DNA of 64,000 nucleotides, from assembly GCA_035940775.1 (NCBI GenBank), contig DASZEN010000050.1, positions 62,001 to 126,000 of the forward strand, read 5' to 3'. This document shows, in pieces, positions 53,138-62,442 of the stretch (the first letter of the stretch is position 1; each line of letters begins with the position of its first letter). Made by a program: the position numbers and the translations under genes. Under the pieces are notes generated by a model, which was not told the DNA's origin, searched no databases, and saw only the letters and a list, made by a program, of their open reading frames with translations. The DNA comes from DASQYE01 sp035940775 (lineage in GTDB: Bacteria > Acidobacteriota > Blastocatellia > Pyrinomonadales > Pyrinomonadaceae).

Positions 53138-54412
53138 ATGAAAAACGTCTCTGTGGAAAACTATCCGGTTGATGGCCCAGGGATGGGGCGCAGGGCTGCA
53201 TGGCTTATGCTTGTAATCCTGGCGCTCCTGGCTCTATTGGTAGTGCTGACTCCGGCCTGGCTGATTCAACCCTTCCGGCCTCAATCGCAACGGGGTCTCG
53301 CCGTGTCATACAGTTTGCGCCAGTGGTCGCCCGTTCTGACGCTCGCAGCTTCGGTCGTCGCGCTGGCGCTTGTTGTGTGGCTCTGGCGTGGGGCACGGCG
53401 CTGGTGGCTGAAGTCCATACTGGTGGCGATGCTCGTGCTGGCGTTCGGCGCGACGTGGTTCGCCCGCCAGAACCATTTCGAGTGGATGTTCAATCCGCTC
53501 GCCAATGCCGCCTACGCGCGCGCGGGCGAGGCGGACTTTCTGACCGATACGGATATGGTTCTCGCCATCGAGGTCAACGGCGAGGCGGCGGCCTATCCTG
53601 TTCGCTTGATGGCTTATCATCACCTGGTGCAGGACACGGTCGGCGGCACTCCTATCGTCGCCACCTATTGAACGCTCTGTCACACCGGTCTGGTGTGGAA
53701 GGCGATGTTGGACGGACGACGGCTGAGCTTTCGGCTGGCGGGCATCAATAATCAGAATTTCATCATGCGCGACGAGGAGACGGGCTCGTGGTGGCAGCAG
53801 GTGACGGGCGAGGCCATTCTTGGCCCACTCAAGGGCCGACGCCTCGACGCAGTCTTTCATGACGAACTGACCTTTGCGACCTGGAAGCGTGAAAAGCCAC
53901 AGGGTCGCGTCTTGCGGCCCGACGCGGAGGTTGCGCGCAAGGGGCGCTATGCTCCGGCGAACTGGGAAGAACGCGTGGGCAAGATGCCGGTCGCAACTAA
54001 TATCAATGATGCGACGATGCCGCCGCGCACGCTCGTCGCGGGTGTGACGGTAGGCGGAGCATCGAAGGCTTATCCGCTCGCGGCCGTAGAGCAGCAGAGC
54101 CCTATACTGGATTCGGTCGGCGGCATTCCCGTCCTCGTCGTGCTCGGAGATGATCGCAAGTCCGTGCGTGCCTTTGAGAGATTGGTGGACGGACGCAAGC
54201 TCGATTTTTTCGCCAAGCCGGAGACAACTATCCTGCGGCTTGTAGACGGCGACACCGGCAGCGAATGGGATTTCACAGGCCGCTCGACGACAGGCACGCT
54301 GGCCGGTCGGCAGCTTAAAAGAATCGCCGTCCTCAACGATTACTGGTTCGACTGGAAGACCTATCATCCGGACACGGGGATTTATAAACTCGGCGAGCGC
54401 CAGTCAAACTGA
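53138..54412 (+). CDS. DUF3179 membrane protein, candidate selenoprotein read through UGA at codon 178
   Basis: The frame starting at the ATG at 53138 has three N-terminal membrane helices (about 20-45, 60-82, 90-107). It then has a DUF3179 domain: AIEVNGEAAAYPVRLMAYHHLVQDTVGGTPIVATY. An in-frame UGA (53669-53671) follows, and TLCHTGLVWKAML continues for 246 more codons to a TGA at 54410-54412. DUF3179 proteins have TYCPLCxTG here, so the UGA replaces the first Cys of a CxxC pair (UxxC). A hairpin with a GGUCU apical loop stands 15 nt after the UGA, like the E. coli fdhF SECIS. The product would be 424 residues with Sec178. Function is unknown; a redox role for the U-x-x-C pair is inferred. 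The alternative is a pseudogene by one substitution, but the rest is intact. Confidence 0.7.
53669..53704 (+). promoter_or_regulatory. Candidate bacterial SECIS element
   Basis: The UGA at 53669-53671 is followed by CACACC (53681-53686), a GGUCU loop (53687-53691) and GGUGUG (53692-53697), a perfect 6-bp stem. A lower stem of CGCU (53673-53676) and GGCG (53701-53704) can form beneath an internal loop containing U residues. The GGUCU apical sequence matches the fdhF SECIS of E. coli, whose G-U loop bases contact SelB. The loop is 15 nt after the UGA, near the bacterial range. Confidence 0.65.
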
Positions 54413-54503
54413 GGCGGCGAAAGTAGACGCGAAGGGTTTCGGGGCCATCTGTGCGTCGCGCGAATGAAACTGAAGGGGGGTTTACGCAATCAAGATACGT
54501 TCG

Positions 54504-55853
54504 ATGAAGATAAAGGTGTTCGTCATTCTCCCTTTCTTAATCGCCTGCTCTTTGAATGCGGCGCGGGTGGAAGGCGACCGCGCGCAGGCCAGAACGGCGC
54601 TTCGCGGCGTGCGAAATGCTGTTGATGCGCCGCCGCTCCGAACGTCTATCGAGAGCGACACGTCGATTAAGAGCTACGCCGAGCCGCGCAGTAGTAGTAA
54701 TAGCAGCAGCAGCGGCGCTTTGAGGCTCACGCCTCGTAGAATCTCTCTGGCCGACGGTAAGCGCTTCGACCTCAACCTGCCGGAAGGCTTCGACATCAAG
54801 GTGGCCGCCGAAGGGTTGAAGCGCGTGCGCTTCATGGCCCGCAGTCCTGACAAAAGGGTTTTCGTCACGGACATGTACAACCTCACGGATAATCGTCGCG
54901 GCGCGGTCTATATACTCGACGATTTCGACGCGCAGCGTGGAAAGTTCGGCAAGGTCACGCGCTATCTTGCGCGCCTGCGTAATCCTAATAGCATAGCCTT
55001 CTATACGGATCGAGACGGGGTCAACTGGCTCTATCTGGCTCTGACGGATCGACTCGTGCGCTATCGCTACACGAGCGGAGACGATGCTCCGCAAAGCGCG
55101 CCCCAAGTGATCGCCACTTTCCCGGATTACGGTCTCGGCTACAAGTACGGCGGCTGGCATCTGACGCGAACCGTCGCCGTCGGCCCGAACGAGAAGATAT
55201 ACGTCTCGGTCGGCAGTAGCTGCAACGCCTGCGAGGAGAAGGAAGAGATCAGGGCTACGGTGATCGAATTGGAGCCCGACGGTCGTCATCAAAGGATTTT
55301 CGCAAAGGGTTTGCGTAACGCGGTCGGGATCAAGTGGGTGGATGGGAAACTGTTTGCGACCAATATGGGCGCGGATCATCTCGGGCGTGACAGACCGCAG
55401 GATACTATGTACGAAGTCAAAGAGGGCACGAATTACGGATGGCCCTACTGTTTTCGGTATCGTTCCATCAACTACAGCGATCCGCAATTCGCCAAATCCG
55501 CCGGGAGGCTGAATTGCCGCAGCGTTCCGCCGCCCTACGCGGCCTTTCCGGCGCACAGCTCCCCTCTGGGGCTCGAATACTTCGGCTCCGACACTCGATT
55601 ACAGGGCCTGCGCAACAGTTTCCTGGTCGCGCTGCACGGGTCGTCCGATCACAGGATGAATCGCGGCCATCAAATCGTGCAGGTGAAGGAAGACGGGGCG
55701 ACGCAGGCGTTCGTCAGCGGTTTCGTACAGAACGGCAGGCTCTACGGGCGTCCCGCCGATGTCATGCAACTCGATGCCGACAGTCTTCTTTTTACGGACG
55801 ATCATACGGGAGTCGTCTATTACGTTTCGCGGGGCAGGGCCGCCGCACGATAG
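54504..55853 (+). CDS. PQQ-type sugar/sorbosone dehydrogenase-like beta-propeller protein
   Basis: This is a 449-residue exported protein: signal peptide at 1-20, a Ser-rich linker at about 55-75 and a six-bladed propeller of the glucose/sorbosone dehydrogenase type. Visible motifs are FDIKVAAEGLKRVRFMARSPDKRVFVTD, HLTRTVAVGPNEKIYVSVGSSCNACEE, FAKGLRNAVGIKW, TNYGWPYCFR and GRPADVMQL. The catalytic base His of soluble PQQ glucose dehydrogenases could correspond to H in GGWHLTRT. Related enzymes oxidise sugars in the periplasm; the cofactor and substrate here are not proven. It follows the DUF3179 gene by 92 bp on the same strand. Confidence 0.85.
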   Translation: MKIKVFVILPFLIACSLNAARVEGDRAQARTALRGVRNAVDAPPLRTSIESDTSIKSYAEPRSSSNSSSSGALRLTPRRISLADGKRFDLNLPEGFDIKVAAEGLKRVRFMARSPDKRVFVTDMYNLTDNRRGAVYILDDFDAQRGKFGKVTRYLARLRNPNSIAFYTDRDGVNWLYLALTDRLVRYRYTSGDDAPQSAPQVIATFPDYGLGYKYGGWHLTRTVAVGPNEKIYVSVGSSCNACEEKEEIRATVIELEPDGRHQRIFAKGLRNAVGIKWVDGKLFATNMGADHLGRDRPQDTMYEVKEGTNYGWPYCFRYRSINYSDPQFAKSAGRLNCRSVPPPYAAFPAHSSPLGLEYFGSDTRLQGLRNSFLVALHGSSDHRMNRGHQIVQVKEDGATQAFVSGFVQNGRLYGRPADVMQLDADSLLFTDDHTGVVYYVSRGRAAAR

Positions 55854-56040
55854 ATTTTTTGAAAGGGCCGGTTTTTCGGCGGGACGAGACAATTAGAAAG
55901 CGCCTCATACCAGTTTGATAGTCAACCACGTGTCAAAGCATAATGGCTTCATCCTGTTCGAGACCTGAAGCTTGGGACTCCGATCTCCCCCGCATGTTTT
56001 TTATCAGACCGTCTTTCGATCAAAAGGGAGGGTTACCCCG

Positions 56041-56859
56041 GTGCTAGTCCACATCATAGCCGATTACGGCCAGGGCGATCTGGCATTCGCCGAAGTCGTC
56101 CAACGCATTAAATATTACCTGCCCGACGCCGAGCCCGTGCTCACACCCGTCCCGGCCTTTTCGACGCTCGCCGCAGGGTTCTGCGTCGCACAGTTGGGCC
56201 TGAACGAAGCGCCCGCCGGAACCATCATTTATCACAACGTCGCGCCGCGCGCCGACGACGAAGATGCGCGCCGCGCCAATGCCGGAGAGAGGCTGGCGTT
56301 TGCGCGCCTTTCGACGGGCGTGCGCGTGATAGGCGTCAATGCGGGCCACGCCTTTTCATTCGTGCGCGAGGTGGCCGAAGAGTTGCGCTGGGCTTCTGTC
56401 GCCGCCGAAGGCTCGCAGTTTCGCTCGCGCGATCTCTTTCCGCAGGCGGCGGGCGCAATCGCCCTGGGCCAACCCGACGCCATCAGTGAAGAGATAGACC
56501 GCGCCGATATTCCCGCAGTCCCGCCGAATCGCATCGCATACATAGACGGCTACGGCAATCTGAAAACGACGATCAGGGCGGGCGAGAGCACTGCGCCTTC
56601 GAGTTCAAGAGTTCGCGTGCGCGTTGGCGCAAGAAGCGAGCGCGTCGCGACGGCGAGCGACGGGAGCTTTGAAGTCGAGCAGGGAGAGATGGCGTTCGCG
56701 CCCGGCAGTAGCGGCTGGAAAGACTCGTCGGGCGCGGAGATTCGCTGGATGGAGCTATTCCTGCGCGGGGGCAACGCCAGCGAAGCGTTCGACCGCCCGC
56801 AGGTCGGCGACCGCGTGGAGATTACCGCCGTCGAATCCTTAATCGGCGCGCGCTCATAA
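56041..56859 (+). CDS. SAM hydroxide adenosyltransferase-like protein (DUF62 family)
   Basis: This is a 272-residue protein of the SAM-dependent halogenase/hydroxide adenosyltransferase family. The start is the GTG at 56041, behind a strong GGGAGGG; the frame is open upstream but lacks a site. Family features are the N-terminal IIADYGQGDLAFAEVVQRIK, TIIYHNVAP, VIGVNAGHAFSFV and the C-terminal beta domain opening with IAYIDGYGNLKTTI. Such enzymes cleave SAM to adenosine and methionine with water. The sequence differs from typical members in the first Asp motif, so activity is uncertain. Its end overlaps the convergent PhzF gene by 6 bp. Confidence 0.75.
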   Translation: MLVHIIADYGQGDLAFAEVVQRIKYYLPDAEPVLTPVPAFSTLAAGFCVAQLGLNEAPAGTIIYHNVAPRADDEDARRANAGERLAFARLSTGVRVIGVNAGHAFSFVREVAEELRWASVAAEGSQFRSRDLFPQAAGAIALGQPDAISEEIDRADIPAVPPNRIAYIDGYGNLKTTIRAGESTAPSSSRVRVRVGARSERVATASDGSFEVEQGEMAFAPGSSGWKDSSGAEIRWMELFLRGGNASEAFDRPQVGDRVEITAVESLIGARS

Positions 56860-57651
56860 AAGCTCGCCGCGCATGACCGTGACGGCCTGTCCGCACAGGC
56901 CCACGCGACTCCCGCGCGTGCGGACGCGCACGACGCCTCCGCGCTCCGAAGCCTGATAAGCCATAAACTCATGCTTGCCGAGACGGCTCGACCAGAATGG
57001 GCCGAGGCAGCAGTGGGCGGAGCCCGTCACCGGGTCTTCGTCGACGCCCGATCCGGGCGCGAAAAAGCGCGAGACGAAATCGTATTCGGCTGAGTCCGAC
57101 AGGCTCGTGACGATCACTCCGCGCACGTCCAGGTGTTTCAGGCTTTGGAAATCGGGCCGGATGCCGCGCAGGATTTCTTCCGTCTCGACCTCAACCAGAT
57201 AATCTAAGGCGTTCCTGCCGACATATTTCGGCAAGACTCCGAGCGCCTCTGCCAATCCTTCGGGCACTTCCTGCGCTCGTTCTTCGCGCGTCGCCGGAAA
57301 ATCCAGCTCGATCCAATCCCCTTCCCTCCTGGCCGTTAAGAGACCGCTCCGCGTATGAAAGCGCGCCTCTTCGCGCTCGTCCAATTGGCCCGTCTCCCAG
57401 AGCACGTGCGCGCTCGCCAGCGTCGCATGACCGCAGAGCGCGACCTCGACCGACGGCGTGAACCAGCGCAGGTTGAAGTCGCCTTCCTCGCCTCGCCTCG
57501 TCAGGAAGGCCGTCTCGGACAGGTTGATCTCTCGCGCTACGTCCTGCATCCAGCGTTCGCCGCGCGGCTCAGGCAGAAAGCACACGGCCGCCGGATTACC
57601 CGTAAACGGTCTCTTCGTGAAAGCGTCCACTTGAATGATCGTCAGGCTCAT
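56854..57651 (-). CDS. PhzF family isomerase/epimerase-like protein
   Basis: This is a 265-residue protein of the PhzF/diaminopimelate-epimerase fold. The ATG at 57651 follows GGAGAGAAATCC. QVDAFTKRPFTGNPAAV is the N-terminal signature, and the catalytic acid corresponds to E46 in NLSETAF. Later blocks include LRWFTPSVEVALCGHATLASAHVLW and PGSGVDEDPVTGSAHCCLGPFW, both diagnostic. PhzF isomerises a phenazine precursor, but most relatives have unknown substrates; no phenazine genes are near. The potassium channel gene lies 55 bp upstream on the same strand. Confidence 0.93.
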   Translation of the reverse strand: MSLTIIQVDAFTKRPFTGNPAAVCFLPEPRGERWMQDVAREINLSETAFLTRRGEEGDFNLRWFTPSVEVALCGHATLASAHVLWETGQLDEREEARFHTRSGLLTARREGDWIELDFPATREERAQEVPEGLAEALGVLPKYVGRNALDYLVEVETEEILRGIRPDFQSLKHLDVRGVIVTSLSDSAEYDFVSRFFAPGSGVDEDPVTGSAHCCLGPFWSSRLGKHEFMAYQASERGGVVRVRTRGSRVGLCGQAVTVMRGELL

Positions 57652-57706
57652 AAAGGATTTCTCTCCAAGAATGCTTCTTCCGACGGGCACCGCCCGCTCT
57701 TATAAC

Positions 57707-58867
57707 TCAATCCAGATATTCGCCGGTCAGAGCAGTTGCCCTTGAGCATCTCTGCAAGGGCGATGGAACGGCCCTCGGAACCTGCTCCCAGGCGCTCGTG
57801 CGCCAGTTGTCGGTCGTGGCGGTCGAGAGAATCCAGGCCGGAAGAGGCATCATCAGGTACCTGGAGAGCGAATTGACGTAGGGCTCGTACATATGCCGCA
57901 GCTCGGCGAGTCTTCGATCCGCCTCGGGGCCGTCGCGAAGGGGAATGCCCGCCGTCGCCAGCGCTTCGCGCAAACGCGCCATCTCGGTCGGAGGGAAGCG
58001 ATCGACCGTGGGCTCCTGCGGCGAGGCGTCGAAGATTTGCGCCAGATCGACCACGGCATGACGCGCCATCGCGAAGGTCAACTGCGCCTGCCGCGCCGAC
58101 GCCCCGCCGACGCCGACGATGACCAGCGCGCAGGCGTCGAGCACCGTCGTCAGCGAAGCCAGCCACGACTGGTTATCATGCTGGGAACGGAACCAGCACA
58201 ACACTGGATAAGACAAGTGGCTCTCCATCAACTCGGCGGCCCATCGTTCCCAATCGCCCAGGAGTTGGCCCAGCTCCGCCATGTTGTCCCCCTCGCTGTG
58301 ACGGCGCAAAAGCTCGGCCGCGCTCGGCGGCGTCCCGGCCCTTGCATCCAGCAAGGAGATGTTGACCTCGCGGCGAGAGAACGCCTGATAGAGCACGGGC
58401 AGATAGCCGATCACGATGGCCAGGAAGCCGAAGCCGAACCCGGCCTCCATGACCGTCGCCATACGCCCGCCCGTTCCCACCGGCGTGATGTCGCCGAACC
58501 CGAGCGTAAAAAAGGTCTCGCCGCTCATGTACAGGTAAGTTAAAAAACCCGGGGCCGCATCTAACCCGCTGAGCCTGGAGTTGAGCCCCCAGTGCATCAT
58601 GCTGAAGCCGACGATGAGGCCGAAGGCCCAGACCGTCAACAGCGCCAGCAGCGAGAGCGGCCCGAAGAAGCTGAGGAACGACTCGCGCCGTTTCTTGCCG
58701 CGCATGCGCCTCGCAATCGCGGCGCATGGCCGCCACGTCGACTGGTAAAAAATCCTGGTCACACGAAAGCGGCGCGTCACACGACGGGGCAGGACGATGG
58801 TTTCAAAAGCGTCCAGGGCGACGAGCAGAATAAAACCGGCTCCGGCCAAAGCGATCAGTATTCGCAT
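57707..58867 (-). CDS. Two-helix-pore potassium channel family protein
   Basis: This is a 386-residue membrane protein. A first helix at 5-20 is followed by a basic cytoplasmic stretch; helices at about 70-92 and 140-160 flank a pore loop with selectivity filter TLGFGDITPVG near 120. The filter has Phe where most channels have Tyr (TVGYGD). The C-terminal 220 residues are cytoplasmic, helical and unlike RCK domains. It is an ion channel by pattern; K+ selectivity is inferred. It shares strand and spacing with the PhzF gene. Confidence 0.85.
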   Translation of the reverse strand: MRILIALAGAGFILLVALDAFETIVLPRRVTRRFRVTRIFYQSTWRPCAAIARRMRGKKRRESFLSFFGPLSLLALLTVWAFGLIVGFSMMHWGLNSRLSGLDAAPGFLTYLYMSGETFFTLGFGDITPVGTGGRMATVMEAGFGFGFLAIVIGYLPVLYQAFSRREVNISLLDARAGTPPSAAELLRRHSEGDNMAELGQLLGDWERWAAELMESHLSYPVLCWFRSQHDNQSWLASLTTVLDACALVIVGVGGASARQAQLTFAMARHAVVDLAQIFDASPQEPTVDRFPPTEMARLREALATAGIPLRDGPEADRRLAELRHMYEPYVNSLSRYLMMPLPAWILSTATTDNWRTSAWEQVPRAVPSPLQRCSRATALTGEYLD

Positions 58868-58962
58868 CTCTATTACTCCTTCTTCGACAAAGGCTCGCCC
58901 TCTCTCTCTCTGTGCTCGGCCGCGTTGCTCTCTCTCTCTGTCGCCGGTCTATCAAAGACGGG

Positions 58963-59676
58963 TCATTGCTGCGCCGCCGGAACGGGGCAGGGCGAGACAC
59001 TGGCGCGAGTCAGGCGTACGGGCTTCACCGGCTTATCGCCTTCGGCGGGCGCGCTGTTGATGGCGTCGGCGACCTCCATGCCGCGCGTGACCCGTCCGAA
59101 GGCGGCGAAGGTTCCGTCCAGATGCGCGCCCGTGCCGACGAGGATGAAGAAGCTTGTCGTCGCCGTGTGTGGCTTGTCCGTGCGAGCCATAGAGACTATG
59201 CCGCGCTCGTGCTTAATAAGGTTCGGCTCGTCGGGGATCGTGCGCGAAGCCCTTCGGGCAAGCTCGGGCGTGATGGTTTGCCGCGTCGAGAGGACTCCGC
59301 CCTGAATCACAAAGCCCTTGACCGTGCGGTGGAAAGTGGTGGTATCGAAAGCGCCCGTCGCCGCCAGATTCAGAAAGTTGCGGACGGTTTCCGGCGCAGT
59401 TTCCGGCATCAGCTCCAGCTCGATGACTCCGGCCTCGGTCTCAAGCCGCACGCACTGCGCCGCCATCTTTTCCACCGTCGCGCTGTCAAAAGGCTCTGGC
59501 GCGGGCGCTACGGAAGCGGCGGGGCGTTCGTTGATCTTCTTCGGCTGCGCGGGCTGTTGCTGCTGCTGTTGGCTGTCCTGCGGCGTTTGGCTCGTTTGCG
59601 CCGCGAGCAGCGCCAGCGGGCTGAGCGCACCGACGCATATTAAAGAGGTGATTGATCGTACGAGGAATTTCATCAT
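58963..59676 (-). CDS. Exported cyclophilin-type peptidyl-prolyl isomerase
   Basis: This is a 237-residue secreted PPIase. A signal peptide (VRSITSLICVGALSPLALLAA) is followed by a Gln/Pro-rich linker and the cyclophilin domain at about 75-230: VRNFLNLAATGAFDTTTFHRTVKGFVIQGGVL contains the catalytic Arg and Gln, followed later by TSFFILVGTGAHLDGTFAAFGRVTRGMEV. It helps fold proteins outside the cytoplasm. The ATG at 59676 has AAGGGAACG upstream. Downstream, CT-rich simple repeats occupy 58895-58945. Confidence 0.93.
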   Translation of the reverse strand: MMKFLVRSITSLICVGALSPLALLAAQTSQTPQDSQQQQQQPAQPKKINERPAASVAPAPEPFDSATVEKMAAQCVRLETEAGVIELELMPETAPETVRNFLNLAATGAFDTTTFHRTVKGFVIQGGVLSTRQTITPELARRASRTIPDEPNLIKHERGIVSMARTDKPHTATTSFFILVGTGAHLDGTFAAFGRVTRGMEVADAINSAPAEGDKPVKPVRLTRASVSPCPVPAAQQ

Positions 59677-59730
59677 ACTCGTTCCCTTGTCTATGATTAC
59701 GGATATTTTAACGGATGGCGGCCCTATTTC

Positions 59731-61563
59731 CTACGGTCGCAGCTTGACGCGATAGAGTATGAAGTTGCCTATGCGCTCGCCCGCGTCGCGCTCGTACCAC
59801 CGATCAAGGTTCGTAAAATCAGGGTTGTCCCGGGCCCAGGCGACGACGTAAGAGAGCGGCCAGCGCCGGGCGCGCTCGCGGTCGAAGGATTCTACGTAGT
59901 CCAGATACAGGTCAAGCTCATACTGAATCTCTTCGGCCGTGATCGGCTTCAAATCCGTGGTCAGCGTGCGATTGATGCGCTCCTGTGCGAAGAGACCGAT
60001 ACGATACTCGAAGCTGTAGCTGCCGAGCGCTTCGAGGAAGCGCTTCTCGTCGGTTCCGGAATAGTATAGGTGCTGGTAAAAGCGCTCTTTGTTCTCGGCC
60101 AACGTGACGCCTGGAAAGACGCGCATGTGCAAGGCCCAGAGCATCGCCTGCGGCGCGACTGTCGGCAGATTGTCCGCGTGTACGACGTGCGTCGAGAGCA
60201 CTATCTCGCGCTCCCCGCCTCCTTCTACGCCCCCGCGGCCGCGCGCAAGTTCTGCCAGCTTTCTGGCGACGGGCATCGCATCGTCCCTGAACACATTATG
60301 GTCGGCGAGGATGCCGGTCGCCACCCTCGCTTCAAGCACACCCCAGGCGAACGCGACGAGCGCTGTGACGATCAGGATGACGCCCGGAAACCTGCGCTCG
60401 GCGGCCGTAGCAGCAATCGCCTCGCGCCCCCTGCGCCGCAGGAGCCACACCGCAAGCACCAGCGCCACCAGCACTACGTGACTGACTATGAACTGTTCGT
60501 AGTGGAATGGCTGAAGGGAGCGCCCCGTTAGGAGCTGTTGGTTGAAGACTGCGAACGGCACGAGGGCCAGCGACATGGTGAAGAGCACGGCGCGGTCTCG
60601 CCAACGGGCCGCGCCACGCCGCACACACAGGGCGAGCAGCGCGAAGACGCCCGCCCCTATCAACTCGGTCGTGCGAAACAGGTCGGGCGCGCGCGACAGC
60701 GTCAAAGCCTGTACAGCGTCCATCGTCGGCGCGCGTTTCGAGAGCATCATCGCATACAAAAGAAGCGCGACCGTGGCGAAGCCCCCGACGATCAGTAGCG
60801 ATCCGGCATCGCGCCGCCAGCCTTCGGGGCGCGCCGCCAACCATAGAAGCGCGACGCACACGACCCACGCGGCCGCCGCCGTCCACAGGTAAAAATAGGA
60901 GAAGACCAGGAGGCCGAAGACGAGCCCCGCAAGGATGGCTGACAGATGGGCGATGCGCCGCTCCTTCGCTGCGAACGAACGCCAGATCAGACAGCAGAAG
61001 ATGAAGAAGAGCGGGAAGGGCACGCCCGGCACGTACCTGCGCAGGAAAGGAAGATAGATATAAGCGGCCTCGCCCCCGACGAGCGCCTGCGCCGCCCCTT
61101 GCGCCGACGCGAGCGTGCCCAGACAGAGCGCGACCAGAACACCAACGGCGGCCAGGCGTTCTTCACCCGTGATCGTCAGCAGCAGCCAGAACACGGCCAG
61201 CGACGAGGCCAGAGGGAGGATAAAGGCGAGCGCGATAAAGGCGCTCGAAGCCGAAAGTCCGAGGGCGCGCGCTGCGACCGCCACCGTGTATGCCGGAATA
61301 AACTGGATTGAGAAAAGCGATTCGGGCAGCGGCGCACGCGCCGTGTCGTCGCGCCCCGTGTACGGGTCATTACGCCTCGGCCGTCCCTGTATCAGAGCGT
61401 TCAGGTAGGCGGAATACGCCTCCTCGTCTATGTCATAATAGGCGTAAGCGCCGTTCCAGCTTCGATCCGGCTTGAGCCATAGCTCAAGCTGCGGGTAGAG
61501 CGACAGGAACATGACGGCAACGCCTGCAAGGAGGCCCAGACGCCAGCGGCGGGCGAGATTCAT
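59731..61563 (-). CDS. Multispanning membrane protein, possible glycosyltransferase
   Basis: This is a 610-residue protein with about ten to twelve hydrophobic helices in the first 420 residues and a soluble C-terminal part (about 430-610). The first periplasmic loop (AYAYYDIDEEAYSAYLNAL) carries acidic residues like the DE motif of lipid-linked sugar transferases (GT-C fold). The tail has SYVVAWARDNPDF. The overall pattern suits a GT-C glycosyltransferase or related membrane enzyme, but no defining motif lets me name it. It is followed closely by the cyclophilin gene on the same strand, though they may be unrelated. Confidence 0.7.
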   Translation of the reverse strand: MNLARRWRLGLLAGVAVMFLSLYPQLELWLKPDRSWNGAYAYYDIDEEAYSAYLNALIQGRPRRNDPYTGRDDTARAPLPESLFSIQFIPAYTVAVAARALGLSASSAFIALAFILPLASSLAVFWLLLTITGEERLAAVGVLVALCLGTLASAQGAAQALVGGEAAYIYLPFLRRYVPGVPFPLFFIFCCLIWRSFAAKERRIAHLSAILAGLVFGLLVFSYFYLWTAAAAWVVCVALLWLAARPEGWRRDAGSLLIVGGFATVALLLYAMMLSKRAPTMDAVQALTLSRAPDLFRTTELIGAGVFALLALCVRRGAARWRDRAVLFTMSLALVPFAVFNQQLLTGRSLQPFHYEQFIVSHVVLVALVLAVWLLRRRGREAIAATAAERRFPGVILIVTALVAFAWGVLEARVATGILADHNVFRDDAMPVARKLAELARGRGGVEGGGEREIVLSTHVVHADNLPTVAPQAMLWALHMRVFPGVTLAENKERFYQHLYYSGTDEKRFLEALGSYSFEYRIGLFAQERINRTLTTDLKPITAEEIQYELDLYLDYVESFDRERARRWPLSYVVAWARDNPDFTNLDRWYERDAGERIGNFILYRVKLRP

Positions 61564-61731
61564 AAGACGACTAAGAAATCCAGCACCTGCGAAAGCTCTC
61601 TCTCTCGGCGCGGCGCTTCAGAAAGATTCCAGAACGAAACCTTTAGATATTACGTCGATATTGAGTAGAGTCAAGATGCCCCGAACAGGAAGGGTCGGCT
61701 GGGCGTGCGTGCGTAAGGCCACCAAACGAGA

Positions 61732-62442
61732 TCAATCCATCACATATTGGATGACAAACACAATAGGAAGCTCAATCAAAGTGAATAAGAAGGCTATTAT
61801 TCCTGCTACAAATGATCGCATTTTTGTGAGTCCGTTTATTTCTCGAAACGCTCCCCAACCTAGAATCGACCAGAACAGCATTGCAGCCATTCCAATTAAG
61901 AAGATCAAATTGTAGATTAAGAACACATTTAAGTGCTTCCTGTTGCCGGGATCATTGATCAATGCATTTAATTTCTCATTTACGATCTGTATGTGTGCGG
62001 AGGATTCGGCCAGGATCGGGTAAAGAGCCGGGTCAAGTATCTTAACGACGCCAAGGGCGCAAAGAAATACCAGCATCATAAAAACAATCAGGACGCCCAC
62101 ATAATAGCAACCGATGACGAAATAGCTTGCAAACTGGGCACGACCGCCGACGAACCTCCAGGAAACCAGGGTTAATGCCGCTCCAATCGTCACTACAATC
62201 AGATTTGTAAGCGCACGGGTTGCCAGAAATCTGGCCGATTCGACGTGAACGGGCATAAGAGGCCAGGAAAGAATCATCGTAATGACAAAGGATATTCCGT
62301 AGAAGGTCATCGCCTCGGCTAACGTTTGCTGGCTGGTATCGTTTCGCCCGCGAACAAAACTCTTGGGGCCGACCAGTATACTTATGAAATTGGAGAAATA
62401 CTTCGGGATTTGATTCAGAACCAATAGCACCATGTCTTTCAT
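61732..62442 (-). CDS. Yip1 domain family membrane protein
   Basis: This is a 236-residue membrane protein with five predicted helices. The N-terminus VLNQIPKYFSNFISILVGPKSFV and the first helix (LAEAMTFYGISFVITMIL) resemble bacterial Yip1-like proteins; further helices occupy about 82-100, 115-140, 175-195 and 210-232. The family has no established function in bacteria. GGAG precedes the ATG. The base composition is more AT-rich than that of neighbours, which may reflect separate acquisition. Confidence 0.75.
   Translation of the reverse strand: MKDMVLLVLNQIPKYFSNFISILVGPKSFVRGRNDTSQQTLAEAMTFYGISFVITMILSWPLMPVHVESARFLATRALTNLIVVTIGAALTLVSWRFVGGRAQFASYFVIGCYYVGVLIVFMMLVFLCALGVVKILDPALYPILAESSAHIQIVNEKLNALINDPGNRKHLNVFLIYNLIFLIGMAAMLFWSILGWGAFREINGLTKMRSFVAGIIAFLFTLIELPIVFVIQYVMD

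Noticed and set aside
53138..53671. Reading the DUF3179 gene as a complete 177-residue protein with a second gene starting at 53693
   Set aside because: Both halves are in one frame and match one family domain continuously across the UGA; neither half is a complete family member.
53306..54367. A 353-codon minus-strand open frame over the DUF3179 gene
   Set aside because: Antisense shadow; the plus-strand frame carries the recognisable domain.
54537..55556. A 339-codon minus-strand open frame over the sugar-dehydrogenase-like gene
   Set aside because: Antisense shadow without ribosome site or domain.
58895..58945. CT-rich simple repeats
   Set aside because: Short low-complexity DNA; not long or regular enough to call a functional repeat.
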